64,000 nt of DNA, taken from the NCBI GenBank assembly GCA_922989275.2, contig OV277859.1:83634198-83698197 (forward strand). The letters are read 5' to 3'. The notes beneath the pieces are model-generated. The model saw nothing but the letters and a program-made list of their open reading frames with translations. It did no database searches and had not been told where the DNA came from. This document shows, one piece after another, positions 42,851 through 55,700 of the stretch (positions are counted from its first letter, which is position 1; the number at the start of each line of letters is the position of its first letter). Made by a program: the position numbers and the translations under genes. This DNA comes from Gari tellinella. Its lineage: Eukaryota; Mollusca; Bivalvia; Cardiida; Psammobiidae.

Positions 42851-45300
42851 GTGTGCATTTTTATGCCCCCAGAATCTACGATTCGGGGGCATATAGTTTT
42901 TGTCATGTCTGTTGGTTTGTCCGTCCGTCCGAGCGCACGAAAGGTCCTTTGTTGGGTAGGGAGAACAATAGATTCCATTCATTCCGTGATTGCCCTATTG
43001 TTATTGTTGGGTATTTTAGTGTACTGTTGGGTACTTTTAAACAAAAAATATACCCAACAAATGTTCAACTGTGAGAACGGCCGTCTGTCCGTCTGTCTGT
43101 GCCAAAAACCTTAACCTTGGCTATAACTCTTGCATTTTTGTACCTGGACCTTTTATACTTGGCATGTGTCTTCCCTGTATCAAGACCTTTCCATCCATAC
43201 AAACCTTTTTGACCTTGTGACCTTGACCTTGACATTTGACCTACTTTTGTAAAAATCTTTAAATGGCTATAACATATGCACCAGTAGGCCCAGGGCTTTC
43301 ATATTTTGTATGTATATTTCTTTTGTCAAGACCTTTCCAACCATACCAACATCTTTGACCATATGACCTTGATCTTGACCTTTGACCTATTTAATCAATT
43401 TTAACCAAAAACCTTAACCTTGGCTATAACTTTTGCATTTTTACACCTGGGCCTTTTATACTTTGCATGTGTATTCCTCATGGCAAGACCTTTCCAACCA
43501 TATAAAACTTTTTGACCTTTTGACCTTGACCTTGCAATTTGACCTACTTTTGTAAAAATATTTAAATGGCTATAACATTTGAACCAGTAGGCCCAGGGCT
43601 TTGATATTTTGTATGTATATTTCTTGTGTCAAGACCTTTCCAACTATACCAACATCTTTGACAATGCGACCTTGACCTTGACCTTTGACCTATTTAATCA
43701 AACTTTAACCAAAAACCTTAACCTTGGCTATAACTTTTGCATTTTTAAACCTGGGCCTTTTATACTTGGCATGTGTATTCCTCATGGAAAGACCTTTCCA
43801 ACCATATAAAACTTTTTGACCTTGTGACCTTGACCTTGAAATTTGACCTACTTTTGTAAAAATCTTTAAATGGCTATAACATTTGAACCAGTAGGCCCAG
43901 GGCTTTCATATTTTGTATGTATATTTCTTGTGTCAAGACCTTTCCAACCACACCAACATCTTTGACCATGCGACCTTGACCTTGACCTTTGACCTATTTA
44001 ATCAAACTTTAACCAAAAACCTTAACCTTGGCTATAACTTTTGCATTTTTGCACCTGGGCAGTTTATACTTGGCATGTGTATTCCTCATGGCAAGACCTT
44101 TCCAACCATACAAAACTTTTTGACCTTGACCTTGACATTTGACCTTTTTTTGTAAAAATCTTTAAATTGCTATAACATTTGCACCAGTTAGCATAGGGCT
44201 TTAATATTTTGTATGTATATGTTTTGTGTCAAGACCTTTCCTACCATACCAATATCTTTTGACCATGTGACCTTGACCTTCACCATTGACCTATTTAATA
44301 AAACTTTAACCAAAAACATAAACATTGGCTATAACTTTTGCATTTTTGAACCTGGGCCTTTTATACTTGGCATGTGTATTCTTCATGGCAAGACCTTTCC
44401 AACCATACAAAACTTTTTGACCTTGTGACCTTGACATTTGACCTACTTTTGTAAAAATCTTTAAATGGCTATAACATTTGCACCAGTTGGCCCAGGGCTT
44501 TAATATTTTGTATGTATATTTCTTGTGTCAAGACCTTTCCAACCATACCAACATCTTTGACCATGTGACCTTGACCTCGATCTTTGACCTATTTAATCAA
44601 ACTTTAACCAAAAACCTTAACCTTGGATAGAACTTTTGCATTTTTGCACCTGGGCCTTTTATATTTGACATGTGTTTTCCCTTTCTAACCATACAAAACT
44701 TTTTGACCTTGTGACCTTGACATTTGACCTACTTTTGTTGAAATCTTTAGATGGCTATAACATTTGCACCAGTAGGCCTACGGCTTTCATATTTTGTTTA
44801 TATATTTCTTGTGTCAAGACCTTTCCAACCATACCTACGTTTTTGCCCTTGTGACCTTGACCTTTGACCTTTATTTGTATAAATCTTTATACGCCTATAA
44901 CATTTGAACCAGTAGGCCTAGAGCTTCCATACTTTATAGGTTTCTTGTGTTAAGACTTCTCCAACCATGCCAATGTTTCATTTACCCTACGACCATGACT
45001 TTTGACCTACTTGTGCAAATAAGCATTACATTACAGAACATGATGCTGGCTGGGGGCATTTGTGTTTCACAAACACATTGCTTTTCATCTGATCATCACC
45101 AAACTTTCTGAAAATGTTTGTTGACATAAAATGGAGACCAATTTGGATAACCAGCGGCACCAATTTATGCTAGGCCCTTTGGAGTAATGGCCCTTGAAGT
45201 CCTCAAAATGGCGCTCCACTACAGTTTCAGCTCTCTAACTTTTACGTTTGATAGTCTGGATTCCCCTCCCTGTATCATCGGGGGCATTCGTGTAACTGGG
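42851..45300. repeat. Tandem array, about 305-bp units rich in TGACCTTGA
   Basis: The left flank is a hairpin ATGCCCCC...GGGGGCAT. Units at about 43130-44930 each contain two half units: GGCTATAACTTTTGCATTTT with CATGTGTATTCCTCATGG, and GGCTATAACATTTGAACCAG with CAAGACCTTTCCAACCATAC. Every half unit has TGACCTTGACC-type words. The right flank (45050-45300) has TGTGTTTCACAAACACA and GGGGGCATTTG. The small ORFs here are repeat artefacts. Confidence 0.85.
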
Positions 45301-45309
45301 ACACGCTCT

Positions 45310-46185
45310 TGTTCTTTTTGCTATACATTCTTTCTTTTATTATAAGCATTTCTGCTCAAAAATGTGTTTGGTGGCTATCGGGGCTATGTGGAATGTACCC
45401 TTTCCATGTACTCAAACAGTTTGGTTTGACCCATGTGGCCTTGACCTCAGACTCTGCATTTAAGCTTCGGAATGTGCAGCCGGCAAGCTTTGTTGTCTCT
45501 TTGTAGTACTATTTCAATTCCCTATTTTTGATATAGGTAAATACAAACAGAAAGAATAAGAACGAAATATAAGGATTAGGCTATTAAAAGAAACTAGGAA
45601 CTAGTTTATTTTAAAATATTAAGTAGTCTAATCTTTATATTTCGTTCTTGTCGTATGCTTAAATATATTATATTATATATTTATCAAGTGTTTTGAACAA
45701 ATTCTGACAAAAAATGTTTAACCTAAAATTCGTTGAGCCGCATAAATTTGTCAGCGTACAGACCTGTGGCGAATCTGTTGGGTGTGAAATAGAACGAAGG
45801 CGAAACGTCATGTGACCTGTCACGGTTTGATAGGTAAACATCCGTGTACTGAAATCTACATTACACGTTCAATAATTTAGATACATTCCGTTCATGGTGT
45901 TTGTCATTGCCAAGAAGTAAGTATATTTGCATGATAAATGAATCAACTTTATTGTCACAAATAAATGTTTACGCATATATTCTGTATTACTAACTTTAGT
46001 AATGTGCTACAATCCTACATGTGTGTATGCATTTTGTCTAAACATTTGTTTTGGGATCCATTTCCTAAGACTGTAATCTGTTAATTGCTTATAAGTATAT
46101 AGTGATCGAGGTTGGATTCCTTGTTTCTCTATACACCAAGAGTTTCAGTGGAGAGAAGGTTATTCTTTCCCAATTCTAAAACTAT
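45310..46185. other. Gene-free stretch
   Basis: Contains an inverted pair AAGAACGAAATATAAGGATT / AATCTTTATATTTCGTTCTT (45560-45655). Otherwise nothing recognised. Confidence 0.5.
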
Positions 46186-47510
46186 TATTTGCAGTGCAAA
46201 CAGTTTAGAGCCTGATCAGACGCCGGTTTACCGGGCGTCTGATTAGGCTCTAAACTGGTGGTCACTCAGATTAAATTGAATGTTCAGAATTGTCAACAAG
46301 TTGCCATTTTCTACATTTTAATGCAATGCGTTTGCGTTTCGTTCGCGTTTAAACAGGAAAGAATAACATTTTCTCCACTGTGTGCATGTGACAATAATGG
46401 TAAAAGAAAAAAGCGGTAAGTGACTAATGTATATGATATATCCTATATCAATTTAGCTAATTGGAGTGTATTTGTTACAAATAAACCCTCACATCTTCTC
46501 CAAAACCTATGTTGTGACATCTCATTAGAAACATCTTTTTGAGACGATTCCAATGAGTAATCACAAAAAGGATTTGGTTCAGACATAAATCCATAGGCGT
46601 GAAAGTAACTGTAAAGCAGGAGTAAAATGTGCACAGCCAATGTCACCCAAGTTGTTTAGACAGGCCCTGACACACTCACACTCAAGAGTTTTTCAATGGG
46701 GTTTACTAAAATTTAATAGTCGGGCCTGACATGAGACACTTCAATGATTCAGAGTAATACAGGTACCATGTATATAAAAATCATGATTTTTGCAAGGAAA
46801 CTGCCTGACTAGGGGTTTATTACAGAAAGTAGGTCAGGAAATGTCTTTAAAGACATTTTCTGACCTAGTTTTGGTGATTACACCTAGTCAGGTAAAATCT
46901 TTTGCTGCACGAGCTTATCAGTTATCACAGTTACAAAGAACCTGTGAGGCTTTTAATGTGAGGCCAGTTTCTTATATTTGTTGATTTGGTTTTGAAAAAA
47001 ACCTTGAATACGAGTTTGTCAGGGCCTCTCTAGACCGGATAAGATGGTTTGCGATAACTTGCACACAAGACCCATGCTTTTACAGTTACTTTCACGCCTA
47101 TCGAGAACTATGAGGGGGGAGTCCATCAAAGGACTGAGGAAATGTCTTTCCCAGTCGGTTCAGTGATCCCCCCTCTCCATTGTTCTCACTAGGCCAGAAA
47201 GTAACTGATAAGCATGAGAAAAGTGTGCAAAATATGTCACAACCATCTCAAGTTGTCTAGAGAGGCCCTGACATACTCAACTCAAGGGTTTTTTCAATGG
47301 GTTTACTAACCAAACTATCAAATATAAGCTACGGGCCCCACATAAGACGCTTCAGTGATTCTATTAATGTCTCCACTTTTGAGGTGACTCTAATGAGTGG
47401 TCACAACATAGGGATTTATTGAGACTGAAAGTAGAGCAGAATACGCCTTTAAGTGGTCACCTGTCTTCAAAACGAGAAACAGGATATTGAGAAATGGGTT
47501 AAAGTGCATT
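46186..47510. repeat. Mosaic of repeat fragments
   Basis: 46190-46255 is a GCCTGATCAGACGCC hairpin. 46450-46590 is a decayed CAGGGCTCC-type core. 46799-46905 is a palindrome around AAATGTCTTTAAAGACATTT. 47080-47370 repeats the GTGAAAGTAACTG block. 47410-47520 is part of a TTAACCC element. No gene seen. Confidence 0.55.
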
Positions 47511-48091
47511 CTGCTTTACTTTCAACTTTACAGATTCATTTTCTCACAAATATAAAGCCATCGCGAAAAAACGTATATGGTATCTTAATTTGGACTTAAA
47601 GGAGTCTTCTGATCAGGGTCTGCAGTATTTGCTATTTTGCCAATAAAATTGTATTGTTAAAACAACCCTAGATAGTAAACATTGGACTAAGACTTAATAA
47701 TTGATTACTGGAACAGTCCATTTGAAGTTTCAGGGGTGAATGACTTAGAGACTGTGTTTACATACTGGAGCCATGCCACGAAAAAACCTGCCTTATTACA
47801 GTGAAACCTTGTACAGACCCAGGACTGTTGCCATCCTTATGATGACTCCATATCTGCATGAGTTTTGTCTACACTGCCAAAAACCATATATAATACAGCA
47901 TCATCAAATACTTTAGATGCATGTGGGTGTCAAACACTGTAAATCAATCAAGGCCTGAGCCACCATGTATTTGATGCGGCGGCTGGCCTTGACCTACACT
48001 GTTTGAAATGCAATAAGACAGGTTTTCTCCCTTGCCACAAGTTTGACTGTATAATAAGTTGTCTGGTAATATTGATCTCTTTTCACCTATA

Positions 48092-48294
48092 CAGTAAAAT
48101 CTCTCTATTACGACCACTTAAACAAAGCCTAATTGATTGTATAAAATACAGGTGACAGCTTAAAGCAAGGTGACTGTAAAACAGAAAGCTCGTGAAGGAG
48201 CTTTCTGTTTTACTGTCATCTAGCTTTAAGCACTCACCTGTCGTAAACACCTAATAATTTAAACTCATTAGTGTTATAATAGAGAGTTTTACTG
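48092..48294. mobile_element. CAGTAAAATC (pogo/Tigger-like) element, TA flanks
   Basis: It opens CAGTAAAATCTCTCTATTAC and closes AGAGAGTTTTACTG, TA outside both ends. The interior palindrome has arms CTTAAAGCAAGGTGACTG and TACTGTCATCTAGCTTTAAG. Confidence 0.8.
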
Positions 48295-48519
48295 TACTTG
48301 CATGCTGTCACTCATTAAAACAAATGGATAATATTGATTTAACTCAATTTACCCTTGAAACCTTTAATGGACAATTCCAATTTCCAATTAAGTCTTGTCC
48401 ATATTCTTGGTTGAATGCACAATGACAAATAGGGATGCTTTTTAAAGCAGGCTCAGCCCTTTCTCCAATAGGAGCGCCTTTTAGGGCATTTAATTTGTTA
48501 ATCAGCCAAAGAAAATATA

Positions 48520-49330
48520 CTCACCCAAAAAAGAAACCTTACACTTTATAAATTTAAATAAATCATAAATCAAAGCACAACATACATATTTTCGTGTAAC
48601 AGTATATTGGTTTATCGTTATACAACACATGTGTAAAATTCTAACTGTGTGCTACTTGCTAAACTCCGTCAAAACCACATTACCTTGTTTTGTACTAGAC
48701 CACGTACAGGGCATTTCTGGTCAGGTATCATATCAACTAAAGTATCACAATTTAGCTAAGGTACACTGAAACAAAAATCACAACACAAAAGTAAAAAATA
48801 AATAATGCCTACGCTGTCAAGAGCAGAGAGAAACAAAACATTTTGGAATTTACAGGCTAAGGTGTCTCCGTTTGACGTCACTCGGACGTCTAACTCACTA
48901 GGAATGTAATTTTCAAATTGGTGAGACGTCTGCGACATACTGGCACTATGTTTGAGCGTCCAAAGTCAGGTAGACCAAAAGCAACTAGCCAACGGCACGT
49001 GCATGCTATTGTCAATTACGTAACACATTTACAACCGCGACTCTGACTGCGCTACTTTAACGTCAGTCCACAGACTGTGCGCAATATGTTTCGGACACAG
49101 AATCGCCCTATTAGAGCCCGACGTCCATTTACTGGAAGTGTTATGACATTACGTCACTGACGTGAACGGCTGCAATTGGCGTGTAGACAGCGTCACTTGT
49201 GTCGCCGGGAGTGGAATTCCGTACTTGTAACGGACGATTTGAGGTACAATCTCAGTTTTAGCAACGTATTGGACACATAAACAATCTTAACAATGACGGT
49301 GACTTCGCGAATGCCTTCACGCCGGAATGG
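48520..49330 (+). pseudogene. Tc1/mariner transposase fossil
   Basis: From about 48955 the plus strand reads RPKSGRPKATSQ (a GRP linker motif), then HLQPRL, VSPQTVRNMFRTQNRP, IRARRPFTGS, REWLQLACRQRHL and REWNSVLVTDD, the last holding the first catalytic Asp. Stops and frameshifts break the reading, and the C-terminal catalytic Asp/Asp-Glu part is lost. A decayed terminal repeat may lie at 48522 (ACTCACCCAAAAAAGAAACC). Confidence 0.75.
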
Positions 49331-49397
49331 AACAACGTGTCTAATCAATTGATCAAGCGCTACGTTAACTCGATGAGAAGGCTTAAATTTGCACTCA

Positions 49398-49530
49398 CAC
49401 GAACTATCTAATAGTTCGACATGTGAACTGCATTATTTCATGCTCGGTTAAGTCGAACATATCTGTATTTCAAAATTTGAAATACAGGTGTGTTTGACAA
49501 AACCAACTTTGAGATATCGAAGTTCGACTG
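49398..49530. mobile_element. Truncated pogo/Tigger-like element just upstream of the first glutaredoxin exon
   Basis: The right end GATATCGAAGTTCGACTG and TA are intact (to 49532); the left end is lost. It finishes about 26 bases before the ATG, so the acceptor tract TTGTTTGTATTATTCAG lies directly against it. Confidence 0.7.
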
Positions 49531-49556
49531 TATATTGTTTGTATTATTCAGAAATA

Positions 49557-49781
49557 ATGGAGATTAAAGGCCGAGTTATAGTGTACTCCATCCTGGGATG
49601 TCCGCACTGCATGAAAGCAAAGAACACATTGGAAGAGATGGGGATACCCTTCACGGATGTCAACCTTGAGACCTATCCACATGCCAGGCAGGACCTGCAG
49701 ATGAGAACGCCGAAGAGAACAGTTCCTCAGGTTTTCTTCAATGCTAAACATATTGGTGGAAATGACGATCTTCAGACACTG
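49557..49781 (+). CDS. Exon 1: glutaredoxin domain
   Basis: ATG at 49557, 75 codons, donor ACACTG|GTAAAT, phase 0. It opens MEIKGRVIVYSILGCPHC. The two cysteines of CPHC would permit dithiol chemistry. TTATTCAG at 49544-49551 could be an acceptor five bases before the ATG if a non-coding exon precedes. Confidence 0.9.
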
Positions 49782-52700
49782 GTAAATTGGATAGCCAAAA
49801 CCTGTGGGTCCGTCCAAAGACCCCAAACCACTCCAAACCTGCCCTAACCACTTAAAAACAACCTTAACTACTTAAATTCCTTAATATGTAATCAAATAAA
49901 GCTTATACATGTGAATGGTGATTTTAAGCTAAAATAATAAAAACATGTTAAATTAAACTTAAATCTACTATGTTTTTCATTTCAAGGGGAGCAACTAGTA
50001 CAAAACTTAAGCTATATACACAGTTACTTCTAGATATTAACCCATTATCCAATAGCCTGTTCCTGGTTTTGAAGACAGGTATCCACTTAAAGCAGGTTGA
50101 AAGTAAAGCAAAATGCACTGCATTCTGCTTTACTTTCAGCCTGCTTTAACCTACCATCTGCTAGTAATACAGAAAACTTGTTTTTCAAAGTGGTTTGGAG
50201 AGGTTTGGGGTCTTTAGAGGGACCGAAAACCTGTATACCATAAAACGTTTAAAAATTTGAACACCTTGTATAATTGCTGTAATTTCCCTAAAATCTAACT
50301 TTAATTGCTTTTTTAATCTCATTCATTTCTAAGGATTTTCTCAGTAATTTTGTCTAGTAAAGTATGGTACCCCTGCAGAAACTCTGTTTGAGTTCGCTGC
50401 TTACTTCTTATTGTCTTCTTATCAATGATTATATTAACCCATTATAAGTGACACTTAAAGCAGGTTGAAAGTAAAGCAGAATGCGCCTTATGGCGCATTC
50501 TGTTTTACTTTCAGCCTGCTTTAAGCTATTATCTGCTAGAATATAGAAAATATTTCTGATGATACATATTCTTGGCAGTAAAAATTGGAACTATTTAATC
50601 AGTGGAGTGATAAATATGAGGCATACAAAGGCATATTTATGGGGTAATGGTTTAGACAAGATATTGAATGTAGAGTTTTGTTAACCCTTTACCCAATAGA
50701 AGCGCCTTTTAGCGGATATGATTTATTCATCCGCTGAAGAAAATAGTTCCAATTTAATCGGTAATGAATATGTATTACAGGGAATATTTTCTATATTAAA
50801 GCACATGATAGCTTAAAGCAGGCTGAAAGTAAAGCAGAATGCGCCCTAAGGCGCATTCTGCTTTACTTTTAACCTGCTTTAAGTAGTCATCTATCTTAAG
50901 TACTAGAAATAGGATATCAGGTAAAGGGTTAAGACATAGTGAGTGTTGCTTTTCAGATCAAGGATAAGAAGAAATGGGAATCTGCTATCGAGGTTCTGAT
51001 CAATAACCCACCAGGATCTGATGCCCCTCCCGTACCCGACCCGTCCACGGCAGTGAAAGATGGAGGTAAACAAGTAATGAAACGGCTACACTTCTGCATA
51101 GGGCTCCAGATAAGGGTCCAGTCTTTCAAAAACTAAAATCTTTATTTTTGCATTAAACCCTATGATGTCACTATTCATTAGAATCGTCTCTTTGAGACGA
51201 TTCCAATGAGTAGTAACAACATAGGATTTGGTGATGTTATGAGTAAGAAAATATTGTTCAGTTTACTCCCTCTTATCGGGAGCCCTGTCTGCACATAGTA
51301 TGTTAACAGGTTTGACAGAGTATAGGGACTTTTCATGCATTGGTAAACACTTAAACAGAATTATTATTGATTTCTTAAGAGTGGTATTTTATTATGCATG
51401 AGTTCTAGAAGTGTCTAGGGTATAGTTCAAATGATTACAGATGGAGATAAGTTGCAATTGTGAACAAATTGCTGATGCATAAAACACACATTAACACATT
51501 CAACCCTAGCGATGAGTATAATCGTCATTTATCACATAATCTTCGGTCTCGGAGTTCTATAAATCATTCTATAAATATCGTAATCCACTAGTGAAATATC
51601 GTTTTTTTGAGTTCCGGCCCAAACTGTTCGCCAACAAATGCTGCATATAAAGGGACACCAAATGACATCATTTATGATGACGTTACCATAAACAATGTTA
51701 CGTTTTGGCGGAAAATCTATATGGCGAAAGGGACTACAACCTGCGGCTTCAATTAACAAAATAGTTTTTTAAAATGTTTATGTGATAAATAGAATCTCAC
51801 ATTCATGCTCATTATTTATCCCTTTTAATAAACTCGTTGACTAAAATAAATATGATGCTCACCAAGGCTCGAGTCATATTATTTTAGTCAACTTGTTAAA
51901 AATGATAAATAATGTAAGATCAATGTAGCTACTACTATGACGATTTAGCCCTTTGAACCCTAGTCATGTATACAGTAGGACCCCTCTAAACCGAAATCTC
52001 TAAATACCGGAATTCTCTTTAACCCGGACAAAAAAAATTGGTCCTGTTTCCTCCTTCTTTATATTAACCAATTACACCATAAAATATGTACTTTATACAT
52101 TCATGAATATGTATCATCAGAAATATTTTCTCTATTCTAGTAGATGATAGCTTACAGCAGGTTGAAAGTAAAGCAGAATGTGCCTTAAGGCACATTCTGC
52201 TTTACTTTCAACCTGCTTTAAGTGATCAGCTATCTTACATACTAGAAACAAGTTATAGGATAATGGGTTAAAACCCCTCTAAACTGGATATACATTTGTA
52301 TATGTTGTCCCCACACATGTTCGGTTTTGACACATGTGTTCGTAGGAACACCCTTTTAGTTACACAGGGCTGCCATAAGTTGACATAAAAAATCCTAAGA
52401 TTTCCAAATTTGCATTTTTCAAGTGCGATTTTACGAATCATACCTTTTCCCCCCATCACCTGTTTCTAGTTTTGTTGACATGTGGCTGCTTAAAGCAGGT
52501 TGAAAGTATAGCAGAATGCGCCTTGATGCACATTCTGCTATACTTTCAGCCTGCTTTAAGCTACCATGAATTAGAAAAATCCGGAGAAATGGCAGCCCTG
52601 GTTACATGTACATTAAAGGCTTGTGTACATGCAGACCCAGGGGAGATAACCTGTGAGATGGATGAGTATGCAGCTCTCGTGAGAGCTTTGAAAGCCTCGG

Positions 52701-55700
52701 GCATGATCAAGGACCACAGTGCCGGCTTGTTCTCCAAACACAAGAATTCCTTCAGTGGCAAGGACTTTGTCGACTGGGTCGTAAAAAAAACACAGCTTGG
52801 TAAGTAAGGCCATTAACCAATAATTTTAAGCTCACCTGGTTCAGAGGTTATAAAGACTTTTAGTTGAGTCTGAGTGTGTTCCCAAGCATTTGATTGTTCA
52901 GATTTGAGCCTAGGGAACGAGTTTAGACTCAAGTCAAAAGCTTTATAACCTCGGAGCCTGAGCTGAGTCTTTCGTCTTTCTTTGTCAATAATTTTATTGT
53001 TTACACTTTAGAAGCCACAATTTTTATCCAATCTTTCTCAAACTTGCTCAGATTGTATATGACCATAAAGAGTTCGAATGATTTTGTTTATGGTTGAAAT
53101 CAAACCAGTAGGTCATGAGTTATCTGCCCTTGAATTGATGAAAATGCCATACTTAACACTGTTTACACGAGTGAGATTATGGTTGGACTCGGGACAAATA
53201 CGTCAAGGTTTATCTGTCTTTGAATTGCTGAAAATGCCATATTTAACAGTGTTTACATTCTAGAGGTCACAAATGTTATCCAATCTTTATCAAACTTGCT
53301 CAGATTGTATATGATCATAAGAGCTCAAATAAGATTAATTATGGTAGAAATCAGACCAATAGGTCAAGAGTTATCTGCCCTTGAATTGCTGAAAATGTCA
53401 TATCTAACAGTGTTTACACTCTAGCAACTACAGTTTTAAATGTATTTTGATTATACTTGCACACAATGTATATAGCTATAAGTTCTTGAAGGAATGCAAT
53501 GATTTACACAATATTTATCTGCCCTTGATATACTTTGAAATGCTAGAAAAGGCTTTATTTCAGTATTGTTTACGCTCTAGTTACCTGCCCTTGATGTACT
53601 CTACTATACTAGAATAGGTTGTATTCCAATATTGTTTACAAGTTATATCAGGGCCTTCAAGGCCCTCTTGTTTAATGTGAATATTATGCCAAACTGTTAG
53701 CAGTAGATTCATGCATCTCGTTATCTAGTGGTGTTAAGGTTTGCACTGTTTTGCAACATCCCATAATCAGGGCTGCCATTTCTCCAGATTTTTCTTAAAT
53801 CATACATGGTCACATAAAGCAGGCGCATTCTGCTTTACTTTCAGCCTGCTTTAAGCAGCCATGTGTCAACAAAACTAGAAACAGGCGATGGGGGTAGAGG
53901 TATGATTCGTAAAATCGCACTTGAAAAATGCAAATTTGGAAAACTTAGGATTTTTCATGTCAACTTATGGCAGCCCTGCATAATGCATTCTTGAAGGGTT
54001 AACTGTTTGATCATTTGATCACTTTCAAGTTGTGAACAAATAGAAATTTTAGTATTTGAATATTTGTTTACCAGTAACTGTCATGGTGGCTAAGATTTTT
54101 GAATTATGGATAGTTGAATCCAAATCGGAGCCTAACATATTTTTTTTAAGAGAATTTGATACTCAAATTTCTTCCAAAATCATTTGATATTGCAATTTTC
54201 CAAAAATGGTCAGAAAAATGCCTGAAGGGTTAACTTAATCATTATGTTATGTTTACAGAACGAGATCGAGCTGTTGAAATGGGCCAAGCCTTGCTAGATA
54301 GACATTTTGTTCACCATGTGAAGAATGCTGAAGTGTTTGAAGATGCTGAGGAATATTACCGTCTCTTAGATGATGATGACATCGAGGCCCTGAATGCTGG
54401 AGATGTGTCTACCTGTCAGCCTCAGCCAGGTTAATAACAACAGATACAGTAAAACCTCTCTATTACGACCACAAAATTGTGTTAATTATTAGGTGTTTAT
54501 GTCAGGTGAATGCTTAACCCATTACCCCATAGCCTGTTTCTATTTTTGAAAATAGTTGACCACTTAAAGCAGGTTGAAAGTAATGCAGAATGTGCCTTAA
54601 GGCACATTCTGCTTTACTATCAGCCTGCTTTAAACTACCACCTTCTAGAATGAAGAAAATATTCCTTATGATACATATTCGTAACTGGTATAAATTAAAA
54701 CTATTTTCTTCAGCCGATGAGTAAATTAAACGCATAAAAAGGTGTATTTATGGGGTAATTGGTTAAAGCAAGGTGACAATAAAGCGGAAAGCTCCTTAAG
54801 AAGCTTTCTGTTTTATTGTCACCTTGCTTTAAGCTGTCACCTGTCTTTTATACAATCAGTAAGCCTTCGCTTAAGTGGTCGTAATAAAGAGGTTTTTCTG
54901 TACTACTCCTAGAATATTAACTCATTCACCTCTGACAGTACCAGCAAGTTTTTCAGAGGTTATTTAACCCTTTGAACCCTAGTCCCGCATATAGGCGTCC
55001 TTTTCAAGCAGTATACATGTGAAAAGTGCACTTGTCCTATGCAAACAGTGAATACCCAGATCAGAGGGCTCCTTACGGAGCCCTCTGATCTGGGTCTTCA
55101 CTGTTTGTCATAATGCAAAACATTGACAAAAACAGCCCTTAAAAGTCAGAAAAGGACTAGACTTAGATGGAAACTGGAATTGTCCATTTTAAGTTTCAGG
55201 GAGGAAAGAGTTAAACTTGTTTGACACTGTGTGTTAGAGAAGAAAGAACATAGCATAATGTAGAAATGAAATTGTTGAAAATTTGTCAGGAGTTTTAGCT
55301 CGTCTGTTTTTCAAAGAAAGAAACAAGCCATTGTTGGTACTCCGGCGTCATCGTTGTTGTCATCATCATCTTTGTCGTCATCTAAAATCTTAAAGTTTGC
55401 CATAATTTCTTCATTTTTTCATCTCCAACCTTCATATTTTGTATGCATGTTCATCTGGACAAGCCATACCAAAATATTTTACCATTTGTCCTTGATCTTG
55501 ACCTTTTACTGGTTTTTTTTAACTGATCTTTAACCCATTCTCCCCATATATATGCCGTTTTAAGCCTTTTATTTATTCCTCACTGAAGAAAATAGTTCCA
55601 CTGTATACAGCTATGAATATGTTCTAAAAGAAACATTTTCTGTATTGTAACAGATGGTAGCTTAAGGATGTCGGCCTGTCTTTTTGAGCATTATGAAATT

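Noticed and set aside
43609..44854. Series of similar 60-80-codon ORFs on the plus strand
   Set aside because: They repeat with the 305-bp array unit and have no independent coding signal.
45309..45506. Hydrophobic 65-codon ORF as a small membrane protein
   Set aside because: It lies in array flank sequence, has no conserved start context, and shows no support beyond chance composition.
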